From assembly GCA_024278775.1 (NCBI GenBank), contig JAJRSP010000016.1, positions 1 through 21,379 on the forward strand: DNA of 21,379 nucleotides. The letters are read 5' to 3'. The notes under the pieces are model-generated. The model saw only the letters and a program-made list of their open reading frames with translations. It made no database searches and was not told the DNA's origin. Position numbers and translations under genes: made by a program. The stretch is from Planctomycetota bacterium. Lineage in GTDB: Bacteria; Planctomycetota; Phycisphaerae; UBA1845. Positions 8,729 through 17,923 of this stretch are shown one piece after another. Position 1 is the first letter of the stretch, and every line of letters starts with the position of its first letter.

Positions 8729-11700
8729 CTATGGCTCGCACCGGCCGCACGCATCAGTACAGCCGCCGTTGATGCAGAACCCGTCACCGCACGGCACATC
8801 GGTTGTGCAGGGTGTTGCGTCGCAGGTCACGACCGACGGGCACACGCACGGTCCGGACACGGTCGTCAGCGAAGAAAAACTCAGACCGAGGAACGACTGC
8901 ACCACGGCGTTGATATCCTTGAAGGTTAACGAGCGATCCGGGAACACCAGGTTGGGAACAAGCTGTACCACGGACTTAATCGGTGCGTCGGGTGCCCCCA
9001 AGAACTTCTGCACATAGGCATTGATATCCTTGAAGTCCGGTTGGAGTGGCTCGGGACTGAACGGATCGACAACGTCGCCAAATACCGCCGTCGTGATGCT
9101 GAGGGGTGCGGACCAGCAGGCTTCGTTCACATCCAAGTTCGGACATCCGGCCAGTGCAAGCTGCACATCATAGGTGGAGTTCGGAAGAATCTCTGATCCA
9201 TAAGTCGACACGATACCCTCGTTGGACCACATATGAGCGAAGGGGGTGCATTGGAACGGGGCCGCCGTGAACGTACGGAACGGATCGCTGCTGTCTTCTT
9301 CCGGTGCTTCAAAGGGCATACCGACGTAAAACACGTCGGGCGTGGGTATGGGGAACCCTTGCAACGTCGTCACCTTCACCCGGACGACGGTCTCGGCGGG
9401 CGGCACGGATGCCGGGACGGAAAACCGCAGATAACGGTTGGTTTTCTCCAGTTCACCCGTACCCTGTGGTCCCGAGGGAATGGTCACCTCCGCACAGTAA
9501 TGAAGCGAGAAGTCATCGACATACCACCCGTCCGCTCCGCCGCATCCGTCCTTGCCAAAGTCAAAGCGGAACTGGTAAGTGTGTTCGCCGGCCATAGAGA
9601 GATAACCGGTCAAATCAATGTGAGATACACCCCAACCGGCACCAACCAGTGACGTACCGGTGAAGGCGCGCTGCCCGGCAAGTGGGTTGGTGTTGTCCGT
9701 AACGGCAAAGCTGGCATTGTAGGAATTGTACAGAAACGCCTCCGCCGGGACGAGTTCCCATGCGCCGCCATCCACGCGAATGCTGATGTTGCCGCCGTCA
9801 AAGAAAGCTTCCGTAGAAACATAATGCCAGAATCGAGCGATGAACGTCACGTTCGGCTCACTACTCGCCGCGGTCGTGACGGGAATCACCGGGCTGAACA
9901 ACGAGTGGACGGCCGACTCATCTTGACCGCCGCAATCCCCAATACTTCGATCTTCGCCATACCAGGCAACCCCTGTTTTTCCAAAGGGGAGCGGAAACGC
10001 CGTCTGCACCCAGTCGTAGGGCGTGGGCGGCGACGTATTGGATACCGTCCAACCATTGGTGCCTGATTCGAAGTCGTCGGAATAGACCACGCTGCACCCC
10101 GCTCCGCTTGGTGGGGCGATGGGTGTCGTATCGAGAAGATCGCTGGTCCCACATCGCCCGCGTGTATTCATTTCGACCGCGATCAGCGCTTTGTCTACCT
10201 CCGCGGCGTCTTGCGAGGTAAAAGTGCCAAAGTCTGAGCCGTCGCGCGGATCCTTGATGATCGTACCGACGAGATCGGAGGCCGCCATGTTCAACGCTGC
10301 GTAGGCGTCTTCAAAATCCGAAGTGGCTGTAAGGTAGGTTGTGATAGCGCGGTACCACACCGCGCCGGCTTTGAACAGCCCGATCGCGTTAACAGTCTGA
10401 CCGTTGAACGTCTTACCGTCAGTGAGCATAGCGAACGCGTGGTTGGGAATACCGCTGCCACTATGGACACCGCCATTGTCACCGGGGTTGCAGGTCTGAA
10501 GGGGGTCGTTGGCCCGATCCGGATCGCCCCCGCAAGACGGGTGCCACATGTCGCGGATGGCCCCGCCGAAACCGCTGGAATCCTCGCCGACGAGCCAGCG
10601 TACGTCACTGGTGGAAATGTCACGCAAGGTGACGTTCACGGTCCCCATGGCGGCTTCGGCTTTGAGCAAGTCTCCATCGGCAAGTGTCGATCCGACGGAA
10701 GGGATCACGACAGCCGGATTGCCACCGCCCATCGGCGAAGGCCCCGGCGTGACGTTGTTGGCGATGATCACCGCAAGGGCACCCGCCGCTTGGGCGTTGA
10801 GTACTTTTTCCGTGAAGAAGCAATCGCCGCGGTCAATCAACACGATCTTGCCGACCATGTCAATGGCGTTGGTGAACGGCATATCGATATCGCAGCCGCG
10901 AACCGGATCGGCCACGACGATATCACCGGTCGTGCCGATCGCCGTGAGCGGCGTACCGAATGAGGCCCCCTGCACGCTGTAGTCACCGGCGATGGAACCC
11001 GGGGCGTTAACCGTCATGATGGTGCCGAACGCACATCCGGATCGTAGCGTGTTGGGGGTGTCGGTCCCCGGTCCAGTCGCGCCGCCCGGCCAGGGCGTGC
11101 CGCCGGGCAGACCCGCGAACGCGGCGTCACCATTGAGCAGGTCTACGATTTCACCAAGCACGTCGGAGTAAGACTCGTTGAGTTGGCCGGATTGGTTTTG
11201 ATAAATCAGATTGGCGGTGGCGTCGGTGAGTCCGTGTCCATATTCGTGGGCGACAATGTCATCGGTTACGGTGCCGTCACAGAAAGACGCGCCACCGGCA
11301 CCGCCAAAGGCGTTGGGACAACTGCTGCTCTGCAGATGAACGGTGGAAAAAAGCGTACCGCCGAAATTGTCTATGCCATCCCGTCCGAAGGCGCGAAAGA
11401 GGTAATCATACGTGTCCCCGGAGTAGTCGTAGGCGGCGTCCGCCTCGAAATCTCCGATGGCCGGATCACCTTCACTCCGCACGGTGGAGCCGATACGATC
11501 ATCAAACACGGTGCGGAATTTCGCCGTGTGGACGAGATTCCACCGGTCCAGCAGTTTTCCGGTGTGCGCGTCAATGAACAGCCCCTCACGCACCGTCGCG
11601 GTCTTATTGCCCAGGACGATGTAGTAGGCGAGATGGGCTCCCACGGAAGCGTCACCGTACCACCCGGGATCCACGATGACTAAGTCGGCGCGTTCCACCT

Positions 11701-12217
11701 GTACGGTCTTCAGGTGGAGAAGCTGTGAGGCGCGATTGATGGCCTCCGGTGTGCCAATGTCCGGCACTGTGCTCAGATCGGCTGGGATCGGGAAAAAGGC
11801 CCCGTTGGCCGCGTTGACCGCACCCGCCGCATTATGATGGACTCGTAACACACCGCCGAACACGGGGACGCCCTGGTACACTTGCGAATAGATTGTGTGA
11901 CGGCATCCCAGACTGTCGGCCGACACGCGGTCGACGACCAGTTGCCGGGCTCGATTCGTCACCCCGAAAACATGCCCATACTGATCGAGGAAATCGTCGG
12001 CTGTGGGCGGCGCGGCGGCGACGCTGGGGGCAACGGAAATGGCCTGCCCCGTCGCGCTGGTCACGAAGCTGGCCAGACCGGTAGCGTTTGAGGTGCGGAT
12101 CCGGAGACCGTTACGCACGACTTCGCCGGCGCGAACGCCGACCGGCGTCGCGACCATCACACCGACAACAACAACCCAGTTGCTACAGACCCGACGCGGG
12201 CTTCCGTGAAACCTCAT
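8729..12217 (-). CDS. Secreted M4 (thermolysin-like) metallopeptidase with PA insertion
   Basis: 1162 residues; ribosome site AAGGA about seven bases before the ATG. Residues 1-30 are a signal peptide (ending GVRA). Residues ~70-230 resemble the FTP/PepSY propeptide of M4 enzymes. The zinc site is complete: HEYGH (324-328), third ligand Glu 348 in LNESYSD, and an active-site His 585 in GGVHSGSGI, as in thermolysin. A protease-associated (PA) domain (~430-520, GKIVLIDRGDCFF ... LAVIIANN) is inserted between Glu 348 and His 585. Residues ~707-908 are a beta-sandwich-like, MAM/jelly-roll-type region beginning VYSDDFESGTNGWTV. Residues 919-1162 are the module also found at the end of the 263-1438 protein. 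It should act outside the cell on proteins after loss of the propeptide. Confidence 0.9.
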   Translation of the reverse strand: MRFHGSPRRVCSNWVVVVGVMVATPVGVRAGEVVRNGLRIRTSNATGLASFVTSATGQAISVAPSVAAAPPTADDFLDQYGHVFGVTNRARQLVVDRVSADSLGCRHTIYSQVYQGVPVFGGVLRVHHNAAGAVNAANGAFFPIPADLSTVPDIGTPEAINRASQLLHLKTVQVERADLVIVDPGWYGDASVGAHLAYYIVLGNKTATVREGLFIDAHTGKLLDRWNLVHTAKFRTVFDDRIGSTVRSEGDPAIGDFEADAAYDYSGDTYDYLFRAFGRDGIDNFGGTLFSTVHLQSSSCPNAFGGAGGASFCDGTVTDDIVAHEYGHGLTDATANLIYQNQSGQLNESYSDVLGEIVDLLNGDAAFAGLPGGTPWPGGATGPGTDTPNTLRSGCAFGTIMTVNAPGSIAGDYSVQGASFGTPLTAIGTTGDIVVADPVRGCDIDMPFTNAIDMVGKIVLIDRGDCFFTEKVLNAQAAGALAVIIANNVTPGPSPMGGGNPAVVIPSVGSTLADGDLLKAEAAMGTVNVTLRDISTSDVRWLVGEDSSGFGGAIRDMWHPSCGGDPDRANDPLQTCNPGDNGGVHSGSGIPNHAFAMLTDGKTFNGQTVNAIGLFKAGAVWYRAITTYLTATSDFEDAYAALNMAASDLVGTIIKDPRDGSDFGTFTSQDAAEVDKALIAVEMNTRGRCGTSDLLDTTPIAPPSGAGCSVVYSDDFESGTNGWTVSNTSPPTPYDWVQTAFPLPFGKTGVAWYGEDRSIGDCGGQDESAVHSLFSPVIPVTTAASSEPNVTFIARFWHYVSTEAFFDGGNISIRVDGGAWELVPAEAFLYNSYNASFAVTDNTNPLAGQRAFTGTSLVGAGWGVSHIDLTGYLSMAGEHTYQFRFDFGKDGCGGADGWYVDDFSLHYCAEVTIPSGPQGTGELEKTNRYLRFSVPASVPPAETVVRVKVTTLQGFPIPTPDVFYVGMPFEAPEEDSSDPFRTFTAAPFQCTPFAHMWSNEGIVSTYGSEILPNSTYDVQLALAGCPNLDVNEACWSAPLSITTAVFGDVVDPFSPEPLQPDFKDINAYVQKFLGAPDAPIKSVVQLVPNLVFPDRSLTFKDINAVVQSFLGLSFSSLTTVSGPCVCPSVVTCDATPCTTDVPCGDGFCINGGCTDACGRCEP

Positions 12218-12450
12218 GTGCCTATCCTTACATCAACTCGACAACCGATACCGAACACCCCTCGACCATCGCAAACTGCTGGACGCGGATCCAGCGCCGC
12301 GTGTTCCGCCGAAACAACATACTGGAGAGGAGGGCCGCCACCCCCCACTCACGCGCATAAGCCCCAAGCAGAATCCACCGCATCGTGCGAATCCGGCCGG
12401 GAGCGACCGTGGTCCGGCAGGGGGCCATAGGTCGCAGCTATCGGGCTACA

Positions 12451-12480
12451 AGTATACCACCGCTCCCACCCAAAAATCAA
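12451..12480 (-). promoter_or_regulatory. Probable sigma-70-type promoter for the M4 peptidase
   Basis: Read on the - strand, TTGATT (12475-12480) is followed after 18 bases by TATACT (12451-12456). The -10 matches the consensus at five of six bases and the -35 at four of six. Transcription starting near 12443 would give a leader of about 225 bases before the peptidase ATG, so a leader-based control is possible. This is by-eye pattern matching only. Confidence 0.4.
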
Positions 12481-12673
12481 TCAAAAATACAGGAAGCTCA
12501 ACACACGGGATAAGCCGGAAGGGGCAGAAAATCGGACTTTGAGGGCTGCGGGAGCGTTCCACACCGTAATCGCGTACCAAGCGGATCGCGGGGGGACTGG
12601 GTGAGCGGCACCCCAAGCGGATACCCCTGGAAGGCCAACTGGGGCCGTAAAAGCGTCTCTCGAAGTATAAGGG

Positions 12674-12701
12674 AGGCCCGGAGCTGGGGGGCTCCGGGCC
12701 T
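12674..12701 (-). terminator. Strong hairpin, possible queD terminator
   Basis: An 11-bp perfect stem (12674-12684 with 12691-12701, core GGCCCGGAGC/GCTCCGGGCC) closes a 6-base loop. It lies about 150 bases past the stop of the - strand queD gene. The sequence following on the - strand is only mildly T-rich, so it may act as an RNA-stabilising end or a rho-independent terminator of modest strength. Confidence 0.5.
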
Positions 12702-12847
12702 TAGCTGTCAAGCGGCGCTCCTTGGAACGCCCCCTAGGAGGAGGAATATCGTTATCACGTGCCGAGGGGAACTCATCCGTTATCGCCCGACACTAGCTCA
12801 TTCTGACCTCGTTCGTGTCACAGTCTGTCGTGCTCCGGTACCCGTTG

Positions 12848-13270
12848 TTAGCCTCGGTATTCGCACCGCGAAGTGCACGTCTCCGCGATCGTGACCTGCG
12901 TCAATTGGGGCAGGTTCGGTTTAAGCCCACGCCATATCCACCTGGCGAGATTCTCCGCGGTCGGGTTTTCCAGCCCTTCGATCTCATTAAGGTAGTGATG
13001 ATCAAGCTTTTCCCAAAGCGGCCGAAACGCTTTTTTGATTTCGGCAAAATCCAACAGCCAACCCGAGTGAGGGTCAATCGCTCCCTCGCACACCACTTCC
13101 ACACGAAAGCTATGCCCATGCAGCCGATGGCACTTGTGCCCTTCGGGCACATGGGGCAGCCGATGGGCCGCCTCAAAGGCAAACTCCCGCGCGAGCCGAA
13201 TCCGGTGACTGCATTCATCCGGCTCGCTGGGGGATTGTAACCGATCGGATTGGTGTTTCGATGCACTCAT
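12848..13270 (-). CDS. queD: 6-carboxy-5,6,7,8-tetrahydropterin synthase (QueD/PTPS family)
   Basis: 140 residues from the ATG at 13270; a TTG at 13297 in the same frame would add nine residues, and neither has a clear ribosome site. The PTPS fold signature is complete: zinc ligands His 36 (FEAAHRL) and His 51/His 53 (LHGHSF), the catalytic Cys 47 in KCHRLHGH, then [20 protein letters not shown] (Asp 90, His 91), [12 protein letters not shown], and a C-terminal glutamate in [10 protein letters not shown] that anchors the pterin ring. In bacteria QueD converts dihydroneopterin triphosphate to 6-carboxytetrahydropterin for 7-deazaguanine (queuosine) synthesis in the cytoplasm. No other que genes are nearby. 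A tetrahydropterin-type PTPS activity cannot be excluded from sequence alone. Confidence 0.88.
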   Translation of the reverse strand: MSASKHQSDRLQSPSEPDECSHRIRLAREFAFEAAHRLPHVPEGHKCHRLHGHSFRVEVVCEGAIDPHSGWLLDFAEIKKAFRPLWEKLDHHYLNEIEGLENPTAENLARWIWRGLKPNLPQLTQVTIAETCTSRCEYRG

Positions 13271-13425
13271 CTGTAACGGGTTTGTCTCTTGGAACAAAAA
13301 CCATTCTCAAGCATTGGAATCGCGGCCGGACTCGCGTAAGGAATTGTCGCACAATCCCCATCGACACCGATTCCCTTATGACGATAGCGCGCGGGCCTCG
13401 TGTGGTGCGGCCCTTTCTGTTGCGG

Positions 13426-14562
13426 TTATTTTATTTCGAGCAACCGCACCTCGAAAACCAAAGTGGAATCAGGGGCGATTTTTCCTGGGATGCCACCGGA
13501 CCCGTAGGCAAGTTCTGGTGGAATAATCAGTACACGAAAGCCGCCCTCGGCCATCGTCAGCAGCCCCTCCTGCATGCCTTTCGTGAGTTTGGGAAGCTGG
13601 AGCAACACCGGCTTGTCCATCTCACTTTCGAATTCGTCCTCGTTGATGTAGTAACCACGGTAGTACACCTCGACATTGCTGTCCTCTACCGGAACGCCAC
13701 CGTTACCAATGGTGATGTCAATGTAGACCAGCCCCGTATCCGACCGGACCGCCTTGCGACCCGCCTCGGCTTCGATCTTTTTGATGAAGTGGGCAATGCG
13801 GTTCTGACGGATGTCCTTCTGTCGGGCGGCTTCGGCACCGGCGGCCTCTCGATCGAGAGGGGTCAAGACCTTCATTTCTTTGATGATGACCGGTGTTCGA
13901 GGGACCACGGCGCTGCGTCCTTCGGCGTACTTGGGGTGTCCGGCGACGGGTGTTTGTCGGATGCGTTCCAGCGTGTCAAAACCATCCGTGACCACCCCAA
14001 ACACACAATATCCGGACCCGTCTTCCGACCTGTCGAGCGACGTATGGTCTACAAGGTTGATGTAGAACTCACTCTGCGCCGAATCCAACACACCCGGGCG
14101 GCGCACCATGCCAATCGTGTACCGGAGGTTGCTCAGGCCGTTATCCCATTCGTTGAAAATCGGATCGCGCAGGCCCTTGGTACGGCGATCCATCGTGGCC
14201 ATGAAAGCACCGCCCTGAATCATCATGCTGTTGACACGGTGAAAGATCAAACCGTGATAGAAACCGGATTCCGCGTAGTCAACGAAATTGGCCACGGTGA
14301 GGGGGGCGGCTTTCGCGTCGAGTGTCAGCGTGAATGAACCGAGTGACGTATCAACTCGGATCACCGGCTTCATCGAGGGAGCCACACTCATGATCGGTGA
14401 TTCTTCGGGCGTGGCGGCGGCGGTCGTTGGTGATGCGGGCCCATCCGACGCGGCGCGGGTCGCCGTGTGACCGGTGGTGCGGCAGGCCGAAAGAACAAGC
14501 GGTACAAGGAGTAGGGTGCCGCACAGAACGCGATGTCGTAATCGTAGTGGGGTATGAATCAT
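13426..14562 (-). CDS. Lipoprotein cyclophilin-FKBP fusion, divergent active sites
   Basis: 378 residues from the ATG at 14562, chosen because GAGGAA precedes it; upstream in-frame ATG at 14607 lacks support. A lipobox LVLSAC puts the lipidated cysteine at residue 27, so the protein is probably membrane-anchored outside the cytoplasm. Residues ~65-240 are a cyclophilin domain and ~270-378 an FKBP domain. Compared with the neighbour at 14682-15761, the cyclophilin segment reads FHRVNSMMIQGG instead of FHRVIPSFMIQGG and SEFYINL instead of SQFFINV. The FKBP part has FESE where FDSS is typical and KGMQEGL where KGWTEGL is typical. Catalysis may be weakened, leaving a chaperone or binding role (inference). 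It follows the paralogue on the same strand with a hairpin between them. Confidence 0.85.
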   Translation of the reverse strand: MIHTPLRLRHRVLCGTLLLVPLVLSACRTTGHTATRAASDGPASPTTAAATPEESPIMSVAPSMKPVIRVDTSLGSFTLTLDAKAAPLTVANFVDYAESGFYHGLIFHRVNSMMIQGGAFMATMDRRTKGLRDPIFNEWDNGLSNLRYTIGMVRRPGVLDSAQSEFYINLVDHTSLDRSEDGSGYCVFGVVTDGFDTLERIRQTPVAGHPKYAEGRSAVVPRTPVIIKEMKVLTPLDREAAGAEAARQKDIRQNRIAHFIKKIEAEAGRKAVRSDTGLVYIDITIGNGGVPVEDSNVEVYYRGYYINEDEFESEMDKPVLLQLPKLTKGMQEGLLTMAEGGFRVLIIPPELAYGSGGIPGKIAPDSTLVFEVRLLEIK

Positions 14563-14620
14563 CGTGGTGTTTTCCTCAAGCTGTGGCTCTTGCCGATAAT
14601 GCAACAACCTGTGAATGAAA

Positions 14621-14657
14621 GCGGTGGCGACCGCATCCGTGAAACGATCGCCACCGC
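14621..14657 (-). terminator. Hairpin between the two isomerase genes
   Basis: GCGGTGGCGA (14621-14630) is perfectly complementary to TCGCCACCGC (14648-14657), a 10-bp stem with a 17-base loop. Read on the - strand it comes 25 bases after the stop of the first isomerase and is followed by CTTTCATT, a weak T run. It probably ends or attenuates transcription between the paralogues. Confidence 0.55.
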
Positions 14658-14681
14658 GCGGTCATGGCAACAACTGTTTTC

Positions 14682-15761
14682 CTATTTGATTTCGATCAGT
14701 TCCACATCGAACACGAGGACGGAATCGCCGGGAATGGACGGCCGACCGCGCTTACCGTAAGCTAGGTCCGGCGGAATGATGAAGCGGGTTTTCCCCCCCG
14801 CCTTCATGAGGCCCAACCCTTCGGTCCAACCCTTGATGACGCCGTTCAGGGGAAACGTAGCCGGCTGCCCGCGGTCGACGGAGCTGTCAAACTTCGTGCC
14901 GTCGGTCAGCCATCCGGTGTAGTGAACCTTCACGCGATCCGTCGGCTTGGGGGAATCGCCCGTACCGACATTGTAATGAGCATACATCAGCCCCGAATCG
15001 GTAACGGTGATCTTGTGTCCGGTTACCTTTTCCGCTTCGGCGATCACGTCGCCGAGTTTTTTCCGTTCCTGTGCCATCTTGGATTCGCGTTCCTTTTTTG
15101 CAGCCGCCTCCGCGCCGGCTGCCTGTGCCTCAATCGCGGCACGATCCCAACCACCCACCACCTCGGCCGATTGAATCACGACGGTTTCCTTCGGTACCAC
15201 GGCGTTCCGACCGCCGCCGTACTTCGGGCTCGTACCAACCGGGGTATACCGGATACGATCGACCACATCCATACCCTCCACCACCTTCCCGAATACGGCG
15301 TAGGCCGCGCCGCCCCGAGGCATATCAAGCGAGGCGTTGTCAACGACGTTGATGAAAAACTGAGACGTGGCAGAATCCGGAGCCGACGTTCGTGCCATGG
15401 CAATCGTACCCCGATTGTTTTTCAGCCCGTTGCGCCACTCGTTCTTAATCCCGCCGCGAAGTCCGTCCTTCTTGACGTCGAGGCTCGGCAGAAACCCACC
15501 GCCTTGAATCATGAAGGAGGGAATCACCCGGTGGAAGATCGTGCCGTTGTAGAACCCGTCTTCGACATATTGGATGAAGTTGAGCGTAGAGATCGGCGCT
15601 TTTTCACCGTTAAGCTCCAGCACAAACGCGCCGAGAGAGGTGGTCATCTTGACTCGCGGATGGAGTTTGCCGGCCGCGCTATCTTCACCGCGGGTCGGTG
15701 TGCTCGCGAAAAACACCGCGACGGCAACGGTAGCGATGAGCGTATGCGTACTGCGGATCAT
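14682..15761 (-). CDS. Secreted cyclophilin-FKBP fusion peptidyl-prolyl isomerase
   Basis: 359 residues from the ATG at 15761, preceded by GGAAAGGAA; an ATG at 15887 is in frame but its extra 42 residues look non-coding. Residues 1-~25 are a signal peptide (TLIATVAVAVFFASTPTRG), placing it outside the cytoplasm. Residues ~37-200 are a cyclophilin domain with the canonical IFHRVIPSFMIQGGGF and SQFFINV. A lysine/alanine-rich, probably helical linker (AAGAEAAAKKERESKMAQE) follows. Residues ~250-359 are an FKBP domain with VHYTGWL, KFDSS, VIKGWTEGL and PDLAYG, all expected active-site positions. Both domains catalyse proline cis-trans isomerisation in protein folding. Dual cyclophilin-FKBP immunophilins are known but uncommon. 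It is paralogous to 13426-14562. Confidence 0.9.
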   Translation of the reverse strand: MIRSTHTLIATVAVAVFFASTPTRGEDSAAGKLHPRVKMTTSLGAFVLELNGEKAPISTLNFIQYVEDGFYNGTIFHRVIPSFMIQGGGFLPSLDVKKDGLRGGIKNEWRNGLKNNRGTIAMARTSAPDSATSQFFINVVDNASLDMPRGGAAYAVFGKVVEGMDVVDRIRYTPVGTSPKYGGGRNAVVPKETVVIQSAEVVGGWDRAAIEAQAAGAEAAAKKERESKMAQERKKLGDVIAEAEKVTGHKITVTDSGLMYAHYNVGTGDSPKPTDRVKVHYTGWLTDGTKFDSSVDRGQPATFPLNGVIKGWTEGLGLMKAGGKTRFIIPPDLAYGKRGRPSIPGDSVLVFDVELIEIK

Positions 15762-15988
15762 GTTGCGTTCCTTTCCGATTCGTTTTTCTTCCCACCGATC
15801 GGGGCTTTGGTGCCGCGGGTCGGTGGCTTCGTACACTGTAAGCCAAACGGAGCAAGATACCATCCGGCATGGCCCACGGCAACCCAACCACCGGTTCCGA
15901 TATCGCCTACCGGTTGTGTTGGAGGGTGGGGACGCGTAGATTTGAACGCTGGTGACATGGCTGTTACCTCTCGCACGAAAGCCAAAGT

Positions 15989-17923
15989 ATGTCAGATCAC
16001 GCCCCCATGCATTCGACGCCTCCGGCGGCTCTATCCCGTAATGCCAATTTCGTCCTGCTCTGGTGTGCCTACGGAATCAGTGCGGTTGGCGATCATCTCT
16101 CCGAGATGGCCATCCTCAAAACGCAACACGCCCTCAGCCCCGGAGTCGACATCACGCCTCTCTCGGCGCGAATGTCGTTCATGTTTTTCGTACCCTTTAT
16201 TGTGTTGGCCCCGTTGACGGGGTGGCTGGCAGATCGATATCCCCGTCGCACGCTGATGGTGGTGGCCGACATCCTACGAGCCGGTATCGTCTTTTCACTC
16301 GCGGGTTTGATCGGCTGGACCGAATCTTGGGGGAGCTGGGGCCCCTTTGTCCCACTAGCGTTAGTGGGGGCGTTGGCGGCTTTGTTCTCGCCGGCGCGAT
16401 CAGCGCTCCTCCCCACGTTGATTCGTCCGGGACAACTGGCCAGCGCCAATGGCATGATCAGCGGACTGGGGATCATCGCGACCACGGCGGGCGGGTTGGC
16501 CAGTGGATACCTCGCGTCGCACTACGCCCCCTCCGTCTCTTTTCACTCGGATGCCGGTACGTTTATCGCAAGTGCGGCGTTGCTGCTGTGTCTTCGCCCT
16601 CCCCGTACGCGGGAGACCACCTCGCGGGCAGCGCGCTCGGTCACGAAGGATTTGGCCGACGGCTTTCGCTATACAGTGAATCACCGACACGTACTCGAAT
16701 TACTCGTAGTGGCGTCGCTGGTCTGGTTCTGCGGGCCGTTGGTCAACAGCGTGCTGCCCGCGATCGTGCGGGATGTGTACGGGGGCAACTATCAAGCGAT
16801 TAGCAATTGCCGGGCGTTGCTCGGTTTGGGGTTCGTGTGTGGCGCGGTGATCATCACCACGCTGGGCGACGCACTGCGTGCGCCGATTGCCATCACGTGG
16901 GGGTTCTTCGGAATCGCCGTGGGGGTGAGCATCTTGGCCGCGTCGGTCTATCTGCCTCTGGCATCGTCCTCCCTCTATGTGGTCGGCGGGGTCGGGCTTG
17001 TGTTGGCCGGCATGTGTGCGATGGCCGTGATGGCGAGCTTCAACTCGCTGCTACAGCGCACCGTGGCCGACCGATACCGCGGGCGTATTTTTGGCGTGAA
17101 GGATTTGAGCTCCATGGCGTCGCTGCTGGTGGCCACCGGCGTGCTCGGCCTGCCGCTCTGGCCGCGAATGGATCGCTTCGTGGGCGAGATCCTCGTCCTC
17201 GTGGCCGTGGTCATGTTCATCGCCTGGGCGGTGACACTTCGCACGAGGCTGTCTCGCGGTCCGCATTCCTTCGGCGTGAACTTCATCGAAAACCTCAACG
17301 AGTTCCTCTGCAAGTTCTGGTGGCGGCTGCAGCGCATCGGGCGAGCCGGCGTGCCGCACCGCGGTGCGGTGATCGTAACGGCCAACCATGTCAGTTCCGT
17401 CGACCCGCTTCTGCTGGGGGCGGCGGCTCCCTACCGGCTGATATGCTATATGATCGCTGCGGAATACGCCGCTTGGCCGGGGATGCGCTCTTTCGTACGA
17501 TTGGCCCAGTGTATTCCGGTCAAACGCGGTACGCGGGAAACGAGTGCGACGAGAGAGGCGATCCGGTATTTACGCGATGGAAAAGTCCTGGGCATCTTTA
17601 TCGAGGGCGGGATCGTGCCGCCGGGAGAGACGCCGCGGCCCCGAGACGGCGTGGCCATGCTGGCGCTGCGTACGGGGGCCCAAGTGATCCCCGCGTATAT
17701 CAGCGGCATGAACTATCACGATGGGATTATTGCGGGCCTGATCTCTCGGCATCATGCGCAGGTGCGATTTGGCCCGCCGGTGGATTTGAGCGAGTTCGGC
17801 CGGGGCAAGGTAGACAGGGATACGCTGCGTGCGGCGACGCATAAGATATACCAAACGGTTCAGTCGCTGGCACCGAAAGACGAAAAACAGGTTATAGAGA
17901 CACCACCAAGTGGAGCGAAATGA
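15989..17923 (+). CDS. LplT-like MFS transporter fused to PlsC-type acyltransferase
   Basis: 644 residues. Residues ~15-420 are a major facilitator domain with many hydrophobic helices and the motif A loop GWLADRYPRRTLM (78-90). Residues ~445-630 are a lysophospholipid acyltransferase domain with the NHx4D box (NHVSSVD, His 467, Asp 472) and the later FIEGG box (537-541), where most relatives have FPEGT. This resembles LplT (lysophospholipid flippase) joined to the acyltransferase half of Aas, so it likely flips lysophospholipids inward and re-acylates them at the inner membrane. The acyl-ACP synthetase half of Aas is absent. The ribosome site is weak. Its stop overlaps the pgi start (ATGA), so the two are translated in coupling. 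Confidence 0.87.
   Translation: MSDHAPMHSTPPAALSRNANFVLLWCAYGISAVGDHLSEMAILKTQHALSPGVDITPLSARMSFMFFVPFIVLAPLTGWLADRYPRRTLMVVADILRAGIVFSLAGLIGWTESWGSWGPFVPLALVGALAALFSPARSALLPTLIRPGQLASANGMISGLGIIATTAGGLASGYLASHYAPSVSFHSDAGTFIASAALLLCLRPPRTRETTSRAARSVTKDLADGFRYTVNHRHVLELLVVASLVWFCGPLVNSVLPAIVRDVYGGNYQAISNCRALLGLGFVCGAVIITTLGDALRAPIAITWGFFGIAVGVSILAASVYLPLASSSLYVVGGVGLVLAGMCAMAVMASFNSLLQRTVADRYRGRIFGVKDLSSMASLLVATGVLGLPLWPRMDRFVGEILVLVAVVMFIAWAVTLRTRLSRGPHSFGVNFIENLNEFLCKFWWRLQRIGRAGVPHRGAVIVTANHVSSVDPLLLGAAAPYRLICYMIAAEYAAWPGMRSFVRLAQCIPVKRGTRETSATREAIRYLRDGKVLGIFIEGGIVPPGETPRPRDGVAMLALRTGAQVIPAYISGMNYHDGIIAGLISRHHAQVRFGPPVDLSEFGRGKVDRDTLRAATHKIYQTVQSLAPKDEKQVIETPPSGAK

Larger units (their letters stand above)
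12218..12847. other. Long intergenic region between queD and the peptidase gene
   Basis: 630 bases with no convincing gene. It holds a probable - strand promoter for the peptidase (12451-12480) and a strong hairpin (12674-12701), listed separately. The stretch 12530-12740 is GC-rich with short self-complementary parts and could be a transcribed leader or small RNA, but I recognise no known RNA family in it. Confidence 0.5.
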
